Assembly (NCBI GenBank): GCA_013397115.1
Contig: VWZW01004140.1
Span: 1,175,330-1,239,329 of the forward strand
Length of the DNA stretch: 64,000 bases
DNA from: Edolisoma coerulescens
Taxonomy: Eukaryota > Chordata > Aves > Passeriformes > Campephagidae
Direction of reading: 5' to 3'
Below, in pieces: positions 25,650-36,700 of the stretch. The notes beneath the pieces were generated by a model. It saw only the letters and a program-made list of their open reading frames with translations. It was not told the origin of the DNA and did not search any database. Every line of letters starts with the position of its first letter. The first letter of the stretch is position 1. The translations under genes and the position numbers were made by a program.

Positions 25650-25860
25650 AGGTTTAGGAAAATATTCGTTTTGGAAAGGGTTGTGAAATCCTGTAACAGG
25701 CTGCCCAGGGCAGTGGTGGAGTCACCTCCCTGCAGAGATTTAAGAGGTGTGTAGAGGTGGCACTTTGGGTACATGGGTTAGTTGTGGCCGTGGCAGTGCT
25801 GGGGGATGGTTGGATTCAATCATCTTGGAGATTTTTCCAACCTAAATGATTCCATGAATT
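25650..25860 (+). mobile_element. CR1 LINE 3' fragment, different subfamily
   Basis: The segment reads GGCTGCCCAGGGCAGTGGTG, GAGTCACCTCCCTGCAGAGA, and near the end GATGGTTGGATTCAATCATC and TTTTTCCAACCTAAATGATT followed by CCATGAATTTT. This is the layout of another CR1 subfamily, whose tail reads TTCCAACCTAAATGATTC rather than TTCCAACCCAAACCATTC. It is more diverged than the other CR1 copies, so probably older. Confidence 0.85.
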
Positions 25861-26579
25861 TTAGAGACGGAACATAACTTTGCGCTTCAACATTGGCAAC
25901 ACTTGGATTTGTGGGAATCATTAGAAAAATGGAGAATTTTCCATTTCCATGCTACTTGTGGAATTTCCTTCCAGGAAACGGTGGTCACAGCAATCTCTTC
26001 CTGTGATGTAACACAGACTCATCTCTAACTCATCCTCTGAGGGGAACTGAGGCTGTTTCATTTGAAAGACAGTTTAAAGTCACTTGTGTTCCCCCAGAAC
26101 AATCAAACGCTCTCTGAGGAACTCCTGAATTACAAGATCGTGTCAGTGCTTGGATGCACTGAGCACGAGGATATTCTTTGAGGAGCAAAAGCTGCTTGGA
26201 TTCCTCTGTTGTGTGAATGCAGAAGAAATCCCAGCTCTCCGAAGTGCAGCTCAGAGAAGGTGACCTGTGCTCCTGATGGCCACGGCTTCTCCATGCCTGT
26301 GGTGGCTGGAGGAATGGCTGTGGTTATTTTCCCACCTCGTTTTCTTTCCCAGGTGATGCTCAGAGCTGCAGGTGGTGGTGGCATATGGGAAGCTCCAGCG
26401 CAAACTGCAGCAAAGCAAATGAATTTTGCTGCCCTGCTGTTTCCTTCCCTCCCACTATCCCCGTGGTGGTCTGTCTCCAGAGTGCTGCTTGGGAACAGCA
26501 GCTGCTGGCTGGAATTTTTATCAGGCTTTTGGTATTTTAAATTCAAGAATCTTCAGTTATTTGAGTTCTGTTTGTAAGG
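25861..26579. other. Intronic sequence, nothing specific
   Basis: Moderately GC-rich part with overlapping frames on both strands (26130-26546 minus, 26209-26577 plus). Neither shows recognisable homology. Confidence 0.55.
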
Positions 26580-26645
26580 AAAAAAACCCACAAAACAAAC
26601 CAAAGAAACAACAAAAAACCCAACCTAAACACCCTAAAACCCAGG
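26580..26645. repeat. A/C low-complexity tract
   Basis: An irregular tract of AAAACCC, CAAACC and AACAAAAAACCC words with no fixed period. A comparable tract lies at 50262-50345 and a shorter one at 21181-21215. Confidence 0.8.
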
Positions 26646-26730
26646 AATACCCGATGCTTAATGCAGGATGGGATGTGGAGAAAAGAGTGTAGGAATTTTA
26701 AGTAAACAAATGCTGTGTATTTAATAAATA

Positions 26731-26950
26731 TCACAGAATCATAAAATGGTTTGGGTTGGAAGGGACCTTAAACTTTATCTATTCTCAGAGCAGAGACATC
26801 TTCCACTATCCCAGGTTGCCCCAAGTCCCATCCAGCCTGGCCTTGGACACTTCCAGGGATCCAGGGGCAGCCCCAGCTTCTCTGGGCACCCTGTGCCAGG
26901 GCCTCCCCACTCTCAGAGGGAATATTTTCTTCATAATAGCTAATATATGT
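26731..26950 (-). mobile_element. CR1 LINE 3' fragment
   Basis: The + strand starts TCACAGAATCATAAAATGGT, the reverse complement of the CR1 terminal repeat. It continues with GGGTTGGAAGGGACCTTAAA and the GGATCCAGGGGCAGCCCCAG block, and ends around TTTTCTTCATAATAGCTAAT. It is 5'-truncated. Confidence 0.92.
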
Positions 26951-29131
26951 TAGGAGACAGGAGTATGGGGCATCTTCAGAACATTCATATTTCTGTTATA
27001 CCCCTGTAGCGCCAAAAGTTTCCACACAGTCAGTCCTTGAATGCAGGGAGGGCTTTGTGGGGCAACTGTTCAGAGTGGCAGCTCTGTTTTTGAGCTACTC
27101 CTCAGTAGAGTTAACGTGAAGTTTTTGTGGGCAGGTGCGCAAGCAAAAGCTCTCCACTGTGTTCAGGTTTTTGCACCTAAATGAGCTCTGCCATTTAAAT
27201 TGTGTTTGTGGGAGAGGTTATTGCTGTTCCACTGCGTGCCAGCATCATGAAAGGGATAAAAACACCAGGAGATTGTGTAACACTGGCAGAACGGGATGAA
27301 ATTGAGTTTGGCACTTCTGGGTTCTCTTTCATGAAGTTGGCGACTGTCTGATACCTTACTTGGAATGCTGGAGAGCTCTTCATACTTAGCAATCTTTTTA
27401 AAAGCAATTTACCAAGGGATTAAGTGACATTTCTGCTTGTGAAACTGGATTAAAGCTGGGGACTTGCAGGGGCTCTTGTGCAATGCCACGGCAGGTTCAA
27501 GTCCCAACATCTCATCAAGTTTGCTGCATGACAGTAATTGGCACCAGGGGGCATTTTCTTACACAGTCATGAAAAAATTGCTGTTGTTGGGTTTATTTTG
27601 TTTTGGTTCAATCCCTCCCCCCCGCCCACGAGATTTTGTAATTTCTCAGGAAGAGCACAGGTTTTGCTCTTGGAAGAAGGAGGGAAAGGATCTACACAAG
27701 AAAAAGCAGCATGTTAGGTTTGGGTCTGTGAACAGCCCTCGTGAATGCTCGAATGGATCAGCAGCGTTGGTGGAAAGGGTGATAAAGCTTGTAAGAACTC
27801 TGGGATGCTTTGATAAGAGTAAGTAGGAAGGGAAGGAAAGGGGAAGCTCACACTGTAGTATTTTGCTTTTTAAGTACCAGCTGTCCTTACTGCAGCCCTA
27901 GGAGATTTATCAAATTAACTCCCCTCTCTCCCCATGCTTAGTCTTAATACGTCCACTTGTACCACAGAAAAAAATGCAATTAAACCCTTGCTTTCACTCA
28001 GGCATCTGTACAGTGAGAACATTTGCTCATTTACAGCAGTGGCAAGGTCATGAGCTGCACACTTATTTCAATCTAATTTTTGTGATTCTGTAGTTGACTT
28101 CTTAACTGAGATTTTCAGCTCCATTAATTAAATTTAAGCAGTCATTTGTTTTTTTCCCACCTAGGATTATCAGTTAAAAGGGAAAGTGAGCAGGGAAAGC
28201 ACAAACATGGCTTTCTGTTCCTACATCTTGATTTGAACTCTGTGCTGCTACCACCAGAAGAAAACATTAAAGAGTCTGAAAGATGAAACCCAGAGCTGCT
28301 GGTGACAAAGGAGGGGAGGTCATACAGCTCGTGGTCAGTTTAGCACAGCAGGGACAGAAAGGAGAGACAATGCAGTTGTGTCAGAGGAACACAATCTTTT
28401 CAAGCAGTATTAATTCAACTCAGAGTTTTAAAAGTAGTACTGAAGCTGTTCTTCAGAAAATCAATTATTAGAGGCCACTACTGGAGCTAAACCACATTTT
28501 CCTAATATACTGAGCAGTTGTCAAAGGAGATCTTCAAACTTGTGTCTCTCCATGTGTATGTCCTGCTCCTACTTACATTTACTTGCCTGGCTAACTCTTC
28601 CTGGTGTAATGTTAGGGAGGTCTGCAAACAAGCCCAAATTGAAAGTCTCTCAGTATTTAAGTTTCTCACAGCTAAGTGAAAAGCCCTCAGTAAAAGTAAT
28701 GCAGCATTATCCTTAATGCCAGAAAATTCTATTAGAAGGTCTATAAAGTAACACTTGAAGACTTTTTCACGTAATCTAAACTGGTGGTAAGTACTGACCA
28801 ATAAAACATTGTCTTTTCCAGAAATACTGCTTTTTCTGGAAAAGAAATATGATTATCCTTCTATTTAGCTTTCTTTTCCGAGGTACAGTTTGAAAGGGAA
28901 ATGCGTGACCTGCTAATTGATAGATCTAATCCACTATTTCAATGTAGTCACATCAGGATGCATTTGAGTTGTTTGTTGATGCTGTTGATCTATCCCACGA
29001 CTCCACATTATGAAAGTGTTTCCAACACTGTTTGCCTTCCAGGGAATTTTGAACCCAAATTGTACATGAAGGCTTTATGGTCACGGGCACTGTTTGCTCA
29101 CTCGTCAATGTGAACACGGCAGCAGCGTGTG
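26951..29131. other. Intronic sequence, nothing specific
   Basis: Unique-looking sequence with a short C-rich run near 27614. No transposon or RNA gene recognised. Confidence 0.6.
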
Positions 29132-29180
29132 CCTGGGAGTTACAGCCTGGGAATTACAGCCTGGGAGTTACAGCCTGGGA
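29132..29180. repeat. 14-bp tandem repeat, 3.5 copies
   Basis: Units CCTGGGAGTTACAG, CCTGGGAATTACAG and CCTGGGAGTTACAG follow head to tail and a partial CCTGGGA closes the array. Only one base differs among the full units, so the expansion looks recent. Confidence 0.93.
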
Positions 29181-29219
29181 TCAGGATTGGGAGTGAGCTG
29201 CTGGTGCTCTCCCTGGGCT

Positions 29220-29261
29220 CGGCGTGAGCAGGGCTGTGCTCGGCGTGAGCAGGGCTGTGCT
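29220..29261. repeat. 21-bp tandem repeat, 2 copies
   Basis: Two identical 21-bp units lie head to tail. Each starts CGGCGTGAGC and ends AGGGCTGTGCT. They lie 39 bp downstream of the 14-bp array, in the same locally GC-rich patch of about 350 bp before the CR1 at 29444. Confidence 0.93.
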
Positions 29262-29443
29262 CTCCAGACCAGGGTTTGTGTGTGTGGAGCCAGAGGAGCT
29301 GCTGGGCCCATCCAGGGCAGGCTGGGCTCTGGGTGGGAGCCACAGAGGCCACGAGCTGCTGACCCTTTGCACAACAAAGGGCACAGGGACCTGTGGCATT
29401 GCTGGGGAGGGACACTCGGGTCCCCAGGCACCGAGCTGATTAC

Positions 29444-29878
29444 AGGGCTGGAACATCTCTTATGAAGACAGGCTGAGACAGCTGACAGCTGGGTTTGTTC
29501 AGCCTGAACAAGAAAACCTCCATGGAGGCCTTAGAGCCCCTTCCAGTGCCTAAAGAGACTCCAAGAGAGCTGGAGAGGGACTTGGGACAAGGGCTGGTAG
29601 TGACAGGACAAGAGGAATGACTTCAGACTGAAAACAGAGTTGTTTTAGATCAGATATTAGAAGAAAATTTTTCCTTGTGAGGGTGGGGAGGCCCTGGCAC
29701 AGGGTGCCCAGAGAAGCTGTGGCTGCCCCTGGATCCCTGGAAGTGTCCAAGGCCAGGCTGGATGGGGCTTGGAGCACCCTGGGACAGTGGAAGATGTCCC
29801 TGCCCATGGGAGGGGGGCGGAATGAGATGATCTTTAAGGTCCCTTCCAACCCAAACCATTCCAGGATTCTGTGATTAA
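29444..29878 (+). mobile_element. CR1 LINE 3' fragment, longest copy in the window
   Basis: It begins with GGGCTGGAACATCTCTTATG and AAGACAGGCTGAGACAGCTG, which belong to the end of the CR1 reverse-transcriptase ORF and start of the 3' UTR. It then shows TTGTTCAGCCTGAACAAG, the GCCCAGAGAAGCTGTGGCTG block, AAGGTCCCTTCCAACCCAAA and the terminal ATTCTGTGATT. About 435 bp survive, 5'-truncated. The open frames on either strand (for example 29550-29951) are repeat-derived. Confidence 0.93.
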
Positions 29879-31812
29879 CTGCCAGGAAGCTTTGGAGTCT
29901 GTAAAAATGCTCACAGGTGCAAATCCATGCTCTCTTTCTTGGTGCAAGCAAGCCTGTCTGAAATAAAAGTAAATGAGCGATACAGGATCAGAGCATTTGA
30001 TTTATTTGAATGCAGTGTTTCAGGGAGGAAAAAAACCCCAGTAATTCTTTCCTTAAAAAGTCATGTTTTGATAGAAAATGAGGTTTGAACTTCTTGTTGA
30101 AGATATGAGATCTCAGAAGGTATTAGTGATCCATTACTTTGTAGTTTTCCAGGAGCTGCAGCTCAAGAACAAACCATCATTCCTGTAACCTGTCTCTCTT
30201 TATAGGTGTTAGGGTGAAGTTGATGGTGGTTCAGACTTTCATCCCAGTTTTTGTTAAGGCTTTTGGATCTTTCAGGCAGGGCAAGTGTGATATTTGGGCG
30301 AGCACAGCAATGTGACTGTTCTGAGGAGTAATGAAAACACCTGATGACCTGAATTAGGTGAAGATTGTGTGGGGACAGGAGATGGACTAATCTTCAGACC
30401 TGAAGTTCCTCTTTAATTTCTTAATCTGTAGTTGTCAGTGTCTGCAATCCGCCTCCCAGTGCCACAAAAGAGTCAAGTCAGAAGGAATTAAAGCCAACAG
30501 CTGGAGCCTTGAATTTAAAAGCCTGTGACACCTTCCTGAATGAGACTGGCTTGCTGGTGAGCAGGCAAATCAGAACTGGGTGGATTGATGGCAACTGCTT
30601 CTTTACTTGCCCAGGAAGTAGTGGGTGTAAAGTTGGTGGGTTCTTACATGGGGAATTCAGGTACCAGCCAGGGGCTTGGCTGTTAAAAGCAGGGTGTGGA
30701 TTACCCCTCTGAATCTATCCTCCCAGCCTAAACATTGCATGTTGGGATGGAACTGCAGGAAAGAGGTGCTCTGGCATTTGTACACGATGTCTGGTTCCCA
30801 GAGATCTTTTCCTGTGTCACCAGCACAGGGATGTAACCCAAAAGGGAAAGCAGAGTTATGTTCAAATGATTTGGGCATCGTTATTGGCCAGTGCAGCTTC
30901 TAAACAGTGTTTTAGGAAACAAATTACAGCAAAAGTAAAATGGTTTATAATCCTTCAACTTTCCCCTCCAAAGAGTCCTCCTCTCCCAAGGATGGCTGGC
31001 AGTGGCCTCTTGCTCAGACACAGGACAGCAAAGTCCCAGCAGGTAAATCAGTGTGTACAGCAAATCCTTGACTCCTTGCATTAATCCTGAACTCTTGCTC
31101 TTACAGCACAGCACCAGCATCCCATCCATCCAGGGAACCCATTACTGAGTCTCGCTGTGGACTTTAGAGTGTAATAGAGATTCCACAGAAGTGAAGGGCT
31201 TTAGCTCAATAACCTGCATTTGATCACATTCTGGCCATCGTTCAGGTCTCTGGGGTGCTATGATAATACAAGTAATGGAAGGTTGCATATTCAGCTGGGT
31301 ATATAGTTTTCATCTCTGGCATAAGGAAAAAGGATGAATATCCATTCCAGGGGACATTTTTGGAAAAGGCATATGATTGATATCTTAGCAAGAAAGATTT
31401 TAAACTCTTAGAAAACACTTTATAATTGCCCCAAAATGCTGGTACTGAGTGGCAGCAATTTTAATAATTTAAAGATTAAAATAAGAATATTATAATTTAA
31501 TGAAGTCTCTTTATATGCCTCTGGTGTGTGGGGTTTCAAGCAGATCATGGGTTTTTAAAAGTCACATAGAAAAGGAACATAGTTTAAAAACTTAATAATA
31601 ATTTAAAAATGTAAAAAATGGGTCGTTCAGTAAACTGCTTCATGTATTTCCTAGAAACCTTTTCCTGTTCAGTGTATAGAATATCTTAAGAGTACGCAAA
31701 GTCCACAAAGCTCATTAGAAACCAGTAAAGGCTTTTTAGGCAGTTGTAAAAAATCATGGGTTAATGGATAGAATTCTGTGACCTTTGTAAGAGTCAAGAA
31801 ATTTGCTGAGCA
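29879..31812. other. Intronic sequence, AT-rich toward its end
   Basis: The last ~400 bp (31440 onward) become strongly AT-rich with short A and T runs and pass into the ATT microsatellite. Nothing else recognised. Confidence 0.6.
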
Positions 31813-31910
31813 TTTATTATTATTATTTTTATTATTATTATTTTATTATTATTATATTTTTTATTATTATTATATATATTTATTATTTAATATATTAAAT
31901 AAACTAAATT
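31813..31910. repeat. ATT/TTA-rich microsatellite
   Basis: About 100 bp consist almost only of A and T with a dominant period of three (TTATTATTATTATTTTTATT and similar), passing into TATATATATTTATT. Interruptions show it is an imperfect, aged array. It lies just upstream of a CR1 fragment. Confidence 0.93.
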
Positions 31911-31935
31911 CCCTGGTAGACAGGGAATTTATCTG

Positions 31936-32100
31936 TCCAGAGGAGCTGTGGCTGCCCCATCCCTGCAAGTGTTCCAGGCCAGGTTGGACAGGGCTTGGAG
32001 CAGCCTGGGTTAGTGGAAGGTGTCCCTGCCATGGCAGAGGGTGGAACTGGATGGGCTTTAAGGTCCTTTCCAACCCAAACTCTTCTGTGTTTCTACGATT
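31936..32100 (+). mobile_element. CR1 LINE 3' fragment
   Basis: It reads TCCAGAGGAGCTGTGGCTGC, then GGCTTGGAGCAGCCTGGGTT, and AAGGTCCTTTCCAACCCAAA followed by TTTCTACGATT. Its truncated 5' end lies close to the ATT-rich microsatellite at 31813-31910. Confidence 0.9.
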
Positions 32101-33361
32101 TTCACGTGTTCAAATCTCTTCTTTTTGAGAATGAGTAATGGTAGTACAAAAAGATGTGGGGTTGGTGTTTGTTGGTTGTTTTTCTCTTCTCTGAGCAGTC
32201 TCTCAGGAAATTTTAAGGTTGTTGCTGTGGGTGACATCTCTTCCACTCAAATATAAATGCACTGTGCACCAGTAGAGGGAAACAGTCACTGTGCATAATT
32301 TATACTTCTCATTGCCATATCCCTGCCCAGTTAGTAATAAGTTTATGATAGTCTGGTCCACTGGGATTTAGCAAAATCACATTAAAAAGGACTTGAGTCA
32401 TGTTTGTGTGCTTTGACAGTCTTTTTGATCACATCCCAAAAATTGTATAGCGCTGCCTTATTATTGTATAAAACAAGGGACAGACTTAAGGCTTTCACCA
32501 AGTTTCCAGGGCTTGTTTCCTCGCCAGGCACTCCCAGCTGCTGTCCTCAGTGAGTTACCTGTTGTCTGCATGTTTGTACATGGGCTTTTTCACACTATGA
32601 AGGAAAATAGCTGTTGGTACCAGGTGCAATGCAGATCAACTCCCTGAATTTTACAGTCAGCAGAAAGAGGACAGGATCTTTCACTAAGTCTGTATATGAA
32701 CATACTTGTTATATGTATATAAAAATTAAACTTGCAATGCCAGGGTAAGAACCAGCATTTCTGCTCAGAGTGTGCATCAGCAATATTTTGGAATTCTCCC
32801 AAAATTCAGTGAGGCAGAAATCTAACTTGGTAGTAACTAGTACAGGTACTTACGAGTTACTGATTCTAGATTATTGATGCTTCATATTAAAACAGCAACT
32901 GCAGGTTTGAGGAAGTCAAGTGGAGCTTGTTAAATGAAGGGGTTTAGAGCAACTCTGCTTGTTCCAATGTTTCTCATTGTCACCTTCTCACCTGTGAAAC
33001 ACTGTCAGTTTGCCAGGACTGAAAGTCAGGTTCTGTTTTATAATTGCCCAGTTTAATTAGTACCAGCATGTTAGTGCACTGACTTTATCTAAGATATTAA
33101 ATCACATAATTGACACTTTCAATATCATAAATGTGGAACTGAATCGTGGAAGATTGATCCAGCAGGGTATGAATTTTTTCTTTCACTGCTGAGTTTTTTA
33201 GTGTTGACTGCTGAAGCTAGAGAGGTTTAATATAAAGTGTAGGTTTTTGGAAATACTAACATAGATCCTAAAAGACAGATTTAACAAGGGAATTGGTACA
33301 TGGACACATGCTTATCTGGATGATACTGAAAAATTATTTGTGTGCTTGAAATGCAGTGCCC
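32101..33361. other. Intronic sequence, nothing specific
   Basis: Unique-looking, moderately AT-rich sequence between two + strand CR1 fragments. No recognisable feature. Confidence 0.6.
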
Positions 33362-33471
33362 AGGGATGGGCAGCCTGGTCTGGTGGAAGGTGTCCCTTCC
33401 CATGGCAGAGTGTTGGAACTGGGTGATCTTTAATGTCCCTCCCAACCCAAACCATTCCAGGATTCTATGAC
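33362..33471 (+). mobile_element. Short CR1 LINE 3' fragment
   Basis: The fragment shows GGCAGCCTGGTCTGGTGGAA, AGGTGTCCCTTCCCATGGCA, and CCCTCCCAACCCAAACCATT followed by CCAGGATTCTATGA. Only about the last 110 bp of CR1 are present. Confidence 0.88.
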
Positions 33472-33769
33472 TGGTTTGGAAAACCTAGTGTAGTAAATTT
33501 AACTCAAATTTAATAGTGTTGCTACAGACAAATGAGTTAAATGTGTGAATCTAGGACTACCCTGGGCATTAGAAGCTTATTTTATACCTTTCTGCTGGAC
33601 CAGACTGGAGGAATCCTAACTGAAGTTAAAGGTTAATTATGAAGTGTAAGTTTATTTCACCGCTGCTCCACACATAAAAACAAGGAATGTGCTGTTATAG
33701 GTAGTCCCTCACACACAGCTGGAGGAGGATAAAATTATCAGACAGGAGGAATTAGGATTTTGAGATGTG

Positions 33770-34130
33770 ATGAAATAAAAAAAATGGGATGTAATTTAGC
33801 AACACAGGATGCAAGGTCATGCATCTCAGGACTAATTAGTTTTTTTGGTTTAAGATTTGAGATCAGTTGGAAGTGACAAGAAGCTGTTGGAGCATTAATA
33901 CCAGGAGATTAGGATGAGTCTGAGATGTTCTTCTGAAAAGAGAATGTCTTTCTGTAAGGCAAGATGGCAAAATAGGAATATGCTCTATAGATCAAAAATT
34001 ATTTTATCTGGAGTATTCCGGAAGGTGACTTTATCTGGACAGCACAGGTACTCCTTCAGAGGAAAGATGAATTCAGCACATCACAGATGTAAAGAAAGGC
34101 TATGAGGAGATTTGGCATAATTGAGAATTT
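33770..34130 (+). repeat. Possible strongly decayed LINE (CR1/L3-like) fragment
   Basis: Scattered short matches follow the order expected for the end of a CR1-type reverse-transcriptase ORF: GGATGCAAGGTCATGCATCT, then GAAGCTGTTGGAG, then TTATCTGGAGTATTCC. The matches are weak and separated by unrelated-looking sequence. No reading frame is kept. It could equally be unique intronic DNA. Confidence 0.25.
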
Positions 34131-35867
34131 TTGCCATGGGGACACTGGAGTGTGTCACTTCCTTAACCCAGCAAAACAGAGCCTGGGAGGGGCAGTGAAG
34201 GAAAGTGTGGAGTGCTCCAGCCACTCCAGCTTGGAAAAGGAATGAATTGGCCGGGCCTTCACTGGCTGTGAAGATCCAGCAATGTCATCACAGGACTTCT
34301 GGTTCCCAAAGAATGAAGAGCAGATGTCCAGGAACAGGAGGCAGGGGTTGGTAGCTGCCTTAGCACCACCCTCAGCCTCTGTGGTTTGGATGAGATCTCT
34401 TTAGTGTGGGAGCCTCTCTGGAGCAATCAAGCTTTTGCTGCAGTGAAACTGTGGTTTCACAAACTGCTGGTGCACAGAATTGGCATCCAAACTCCTTCAA
34501 AATGAAATTATTTTCTTTTCCTAAATAGCAATAAACAGTGTTTTACTTCTGTCCTCACCCCGGTGTTTTCCAGCCATCCCAAGGAAGCTCTGGTGACACT
34601 GGCAAGAGAATAGCATTCCATGTCAGTGGTCATTTTTCTCTTGTGTTCTCCTCATTATTGCCTCCATTCAATGTAGGCTAAAAAACCAAAATCAGATCAT
34701 TTAGCTTAGGATCTGCTAATAACTGCTGTAATTTTGACTGGAGGCACCCAGCCCATGCTGTCACCGTGAGTTCAGTGTTCCCAGGGGCTGCTGTCAACGC
34801 TGAGGGAAAGAGGTCACTTTTTAATAGCTCGTGTTTTCAATTCCTTGTTTTCAGCTTGGAGTGCCATCAAATTCCCTGTTTGTGGCAATTAGCTCTGGAT
34901 AGGTGAGAAATCTCACAGTGCAGTTGGCTCTGAGCTCTGGTGGTTGTGTGAGGAGCAGGGTCACGAGTGCAGCTGTTTGAAAAGTTGGTGCTGTGTCTGG
35001 GATTCAGGTCAAGCGTGCTCAGGAAGTCGCTGCTCACACTTGTCCTGCAGCTGGATGCAGATGCTCTGTGGTTGTATCGTCTCTGCCTCTCAGGAAAGAG
35101 AACATTAAACCAAAACCTGACTTACACAACTCTGGTATAATCTTTACATCTGAAACCAAGTCCGCTCACTTGGATTGTTTTTAGCCTCTGTGCTAATAAA
35201 ATTATAGCTGCTGGTTAAATAATGCCCTTTTTTTTCATTTTTTTTTTTTAACTCCATATTAATTGTAGTCTCTGTTCTGGGAAATTCTATTAGTTTTCGC
35301 CACAGATGAGTGTTTTCAGATAAACAACATCTTTATTCCAGCTGGGACTTCATCATCAAGTTTATCTTAATTATCTAATCTTAAAATAGTCTTAAACTGC
35401 TAGAAACGCTGCAGTATAGTCAAGTGTCACAATTATTTCCTCCCTGTGAGACAGTGCTTTAGAAGTAAAAAAAACCCCAACCAAACCAAAGCTGATATTG
35501 ATAGTCTGGTGAGAAGCCTGTGTTGTATGAAGTGCAGAATGTGGTGGAAAGCAGTTGTGCCTCCTGGGTACAGCCTGCCAGGCACAGTCATTTCCATGGA
35601 AAAACAGTACACTGCACTCCCTGTCTCACCCCTGGGGGCTGGTTCAGCACGTGGCAGATGCTCTCTCTGCAGTGTCACTGTCCTGTGCCAGTGCCTGGCA
35701 TGAGGGCAAAACCACCCCTGTCCCCTCTGTTTCCAGCTAACCCTGTGAAGGGGACAGCCAGAAGCTGTCAGGGTGTGGCAAAGGTGTAGGAGTTACCCTG
35801 GGAGCTTACAAATTCCAGAAGTGCACAGAGACTCTGGAAATGTTTGAGCATCAGTGAGCCTTGTCCA
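34131..35867. other. Intronic sequence, nothing specific
   Basis: Contains two adjoining T runs around 35228-35251. The segment 35255-35400 is AT-rich and repeat-free (TTAATTATCTAATC). Overlapping frames at 35433-35789 on both strands have no recognisable product. Confidence 0.55.
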
Positions 35868-36060
35868 TGGAATCACAGAATATCCTGAGCTGGGAGAGAA
35901 TCACAGGGATCACCCAGCCCAGCTCCTGGCCCTGCACAGACACCCCAACAGCCCCACCCTGGGCATCCCTGGCAGTGCTGCCCAAACGCTCCTGGAGCTC
36001 TGGCAGCCTCAGGGCTGTGCCCATTCCCTTGGTCAGTGCCCAGCACCTGGAAGGTGGGAA
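35868..36060 (-). mobile_element. CR1 LINE 3' fragment, third subfamily
   Basis: The + strand begins TGGAATCACAGAATATCCTG and AGCTGGGAGAGAATCACAGG, then CCAGCTCCTGGCCCTGCACA, and later GCTCCTGGAGCTCTGGCAGC. This matches the CR1 variant whose tail has the ATATCCTGAG segment, distinct from the GGTTTGGGTTGG type. The right boundary is approximate. Overlapping open frames are repeat-derived. Confidence 0.85.
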
Positions 36061-36429
36061 GATGTTTTGGGAATGTGTTTTGAGGAAGATTCCGTGTGTA
36101 CTTGTCCTGTTCACGAGTGTTTTCCAGCTAATACCTGGCAGGTGTCTGACCTGATCCAGCCGTTCTGCCAGTTTTAAGCCCACAGGGTGGAGTTCCCTGT
36201 TGCCAGTCACAAGTATGTGCTGGTGAGGGGATTGTGAGAGGATTCTGGGGTAAAAAAAGGTGGTCTGATGCTATAATTGTTATAATAGGCTAAAAAGTTC
36301 ATAGATAATAAAAGGAGATGCCTGATTAGCTTATTTTATTATTGTTTGTATCTTTAACCTTTTAGCTACAAGCCTTAGCACACTGAATAAAGATCAACAG
36401 AGAGGCCCTAGGACAAACACAAAGAAAGT
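36061..36429. other. Spacer between two CR1 copies
   Basis: Short AT-rich spacer between two - strand CR1 fragments. Nothing recognised. Confidence 0.6.
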
Positions 36430-36700
36430 CATAGGATCGTGAAATGGTTTGAGTTGGAAGGGACCTTAAAGGTCACCTCATTCCAACTCCCTGTCAGGAG
36501 TGACAGGAAGGGCAGGGATACCTCCCACTGTCCCAGGCTGCTCCAAGCCCTGTCCAGCCTGGCCTTGGACACTTGCAGGGATCCAGGGGCAGCCACAGCT
36601 TCTCTGGGCACCCTGTGCCAGGGCCTCCGGCCATCTGAGTAAAGAATTTCCTCTTAAATTATAATCTGGATCTCTCCTCTCTTATTTTAAAAATGTGCTT
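36430..36700 (-). mobile_element. CR1 LINE 3' fragment
   Basis: The + strand reads CATAGGATCGTGAAATGGTT, then GAGTTGGAAGGGACCTTAAA, the GGATCCAGGGGCAGCCACAG block, and ends near GATCTCTCCTCTCTTATTTT. It lies ~370 bp from another - strand CR1 of a different subfamily, so the two are independent insertions. Confidence 0.91.

Noticed and set aside
29132..29261. CRISPR-like repeat array
   Set aside because: Units are directly adjacent with no unique spacers, and the host is a vertebrate.
29094..29465. Frames on both strands, rich in repeated residues
   Set aside because: They translate the 14-bp and 21-bp tandem repeats and adjoining GC-rich sequence. The residue repeats follow from the DNA repeats.
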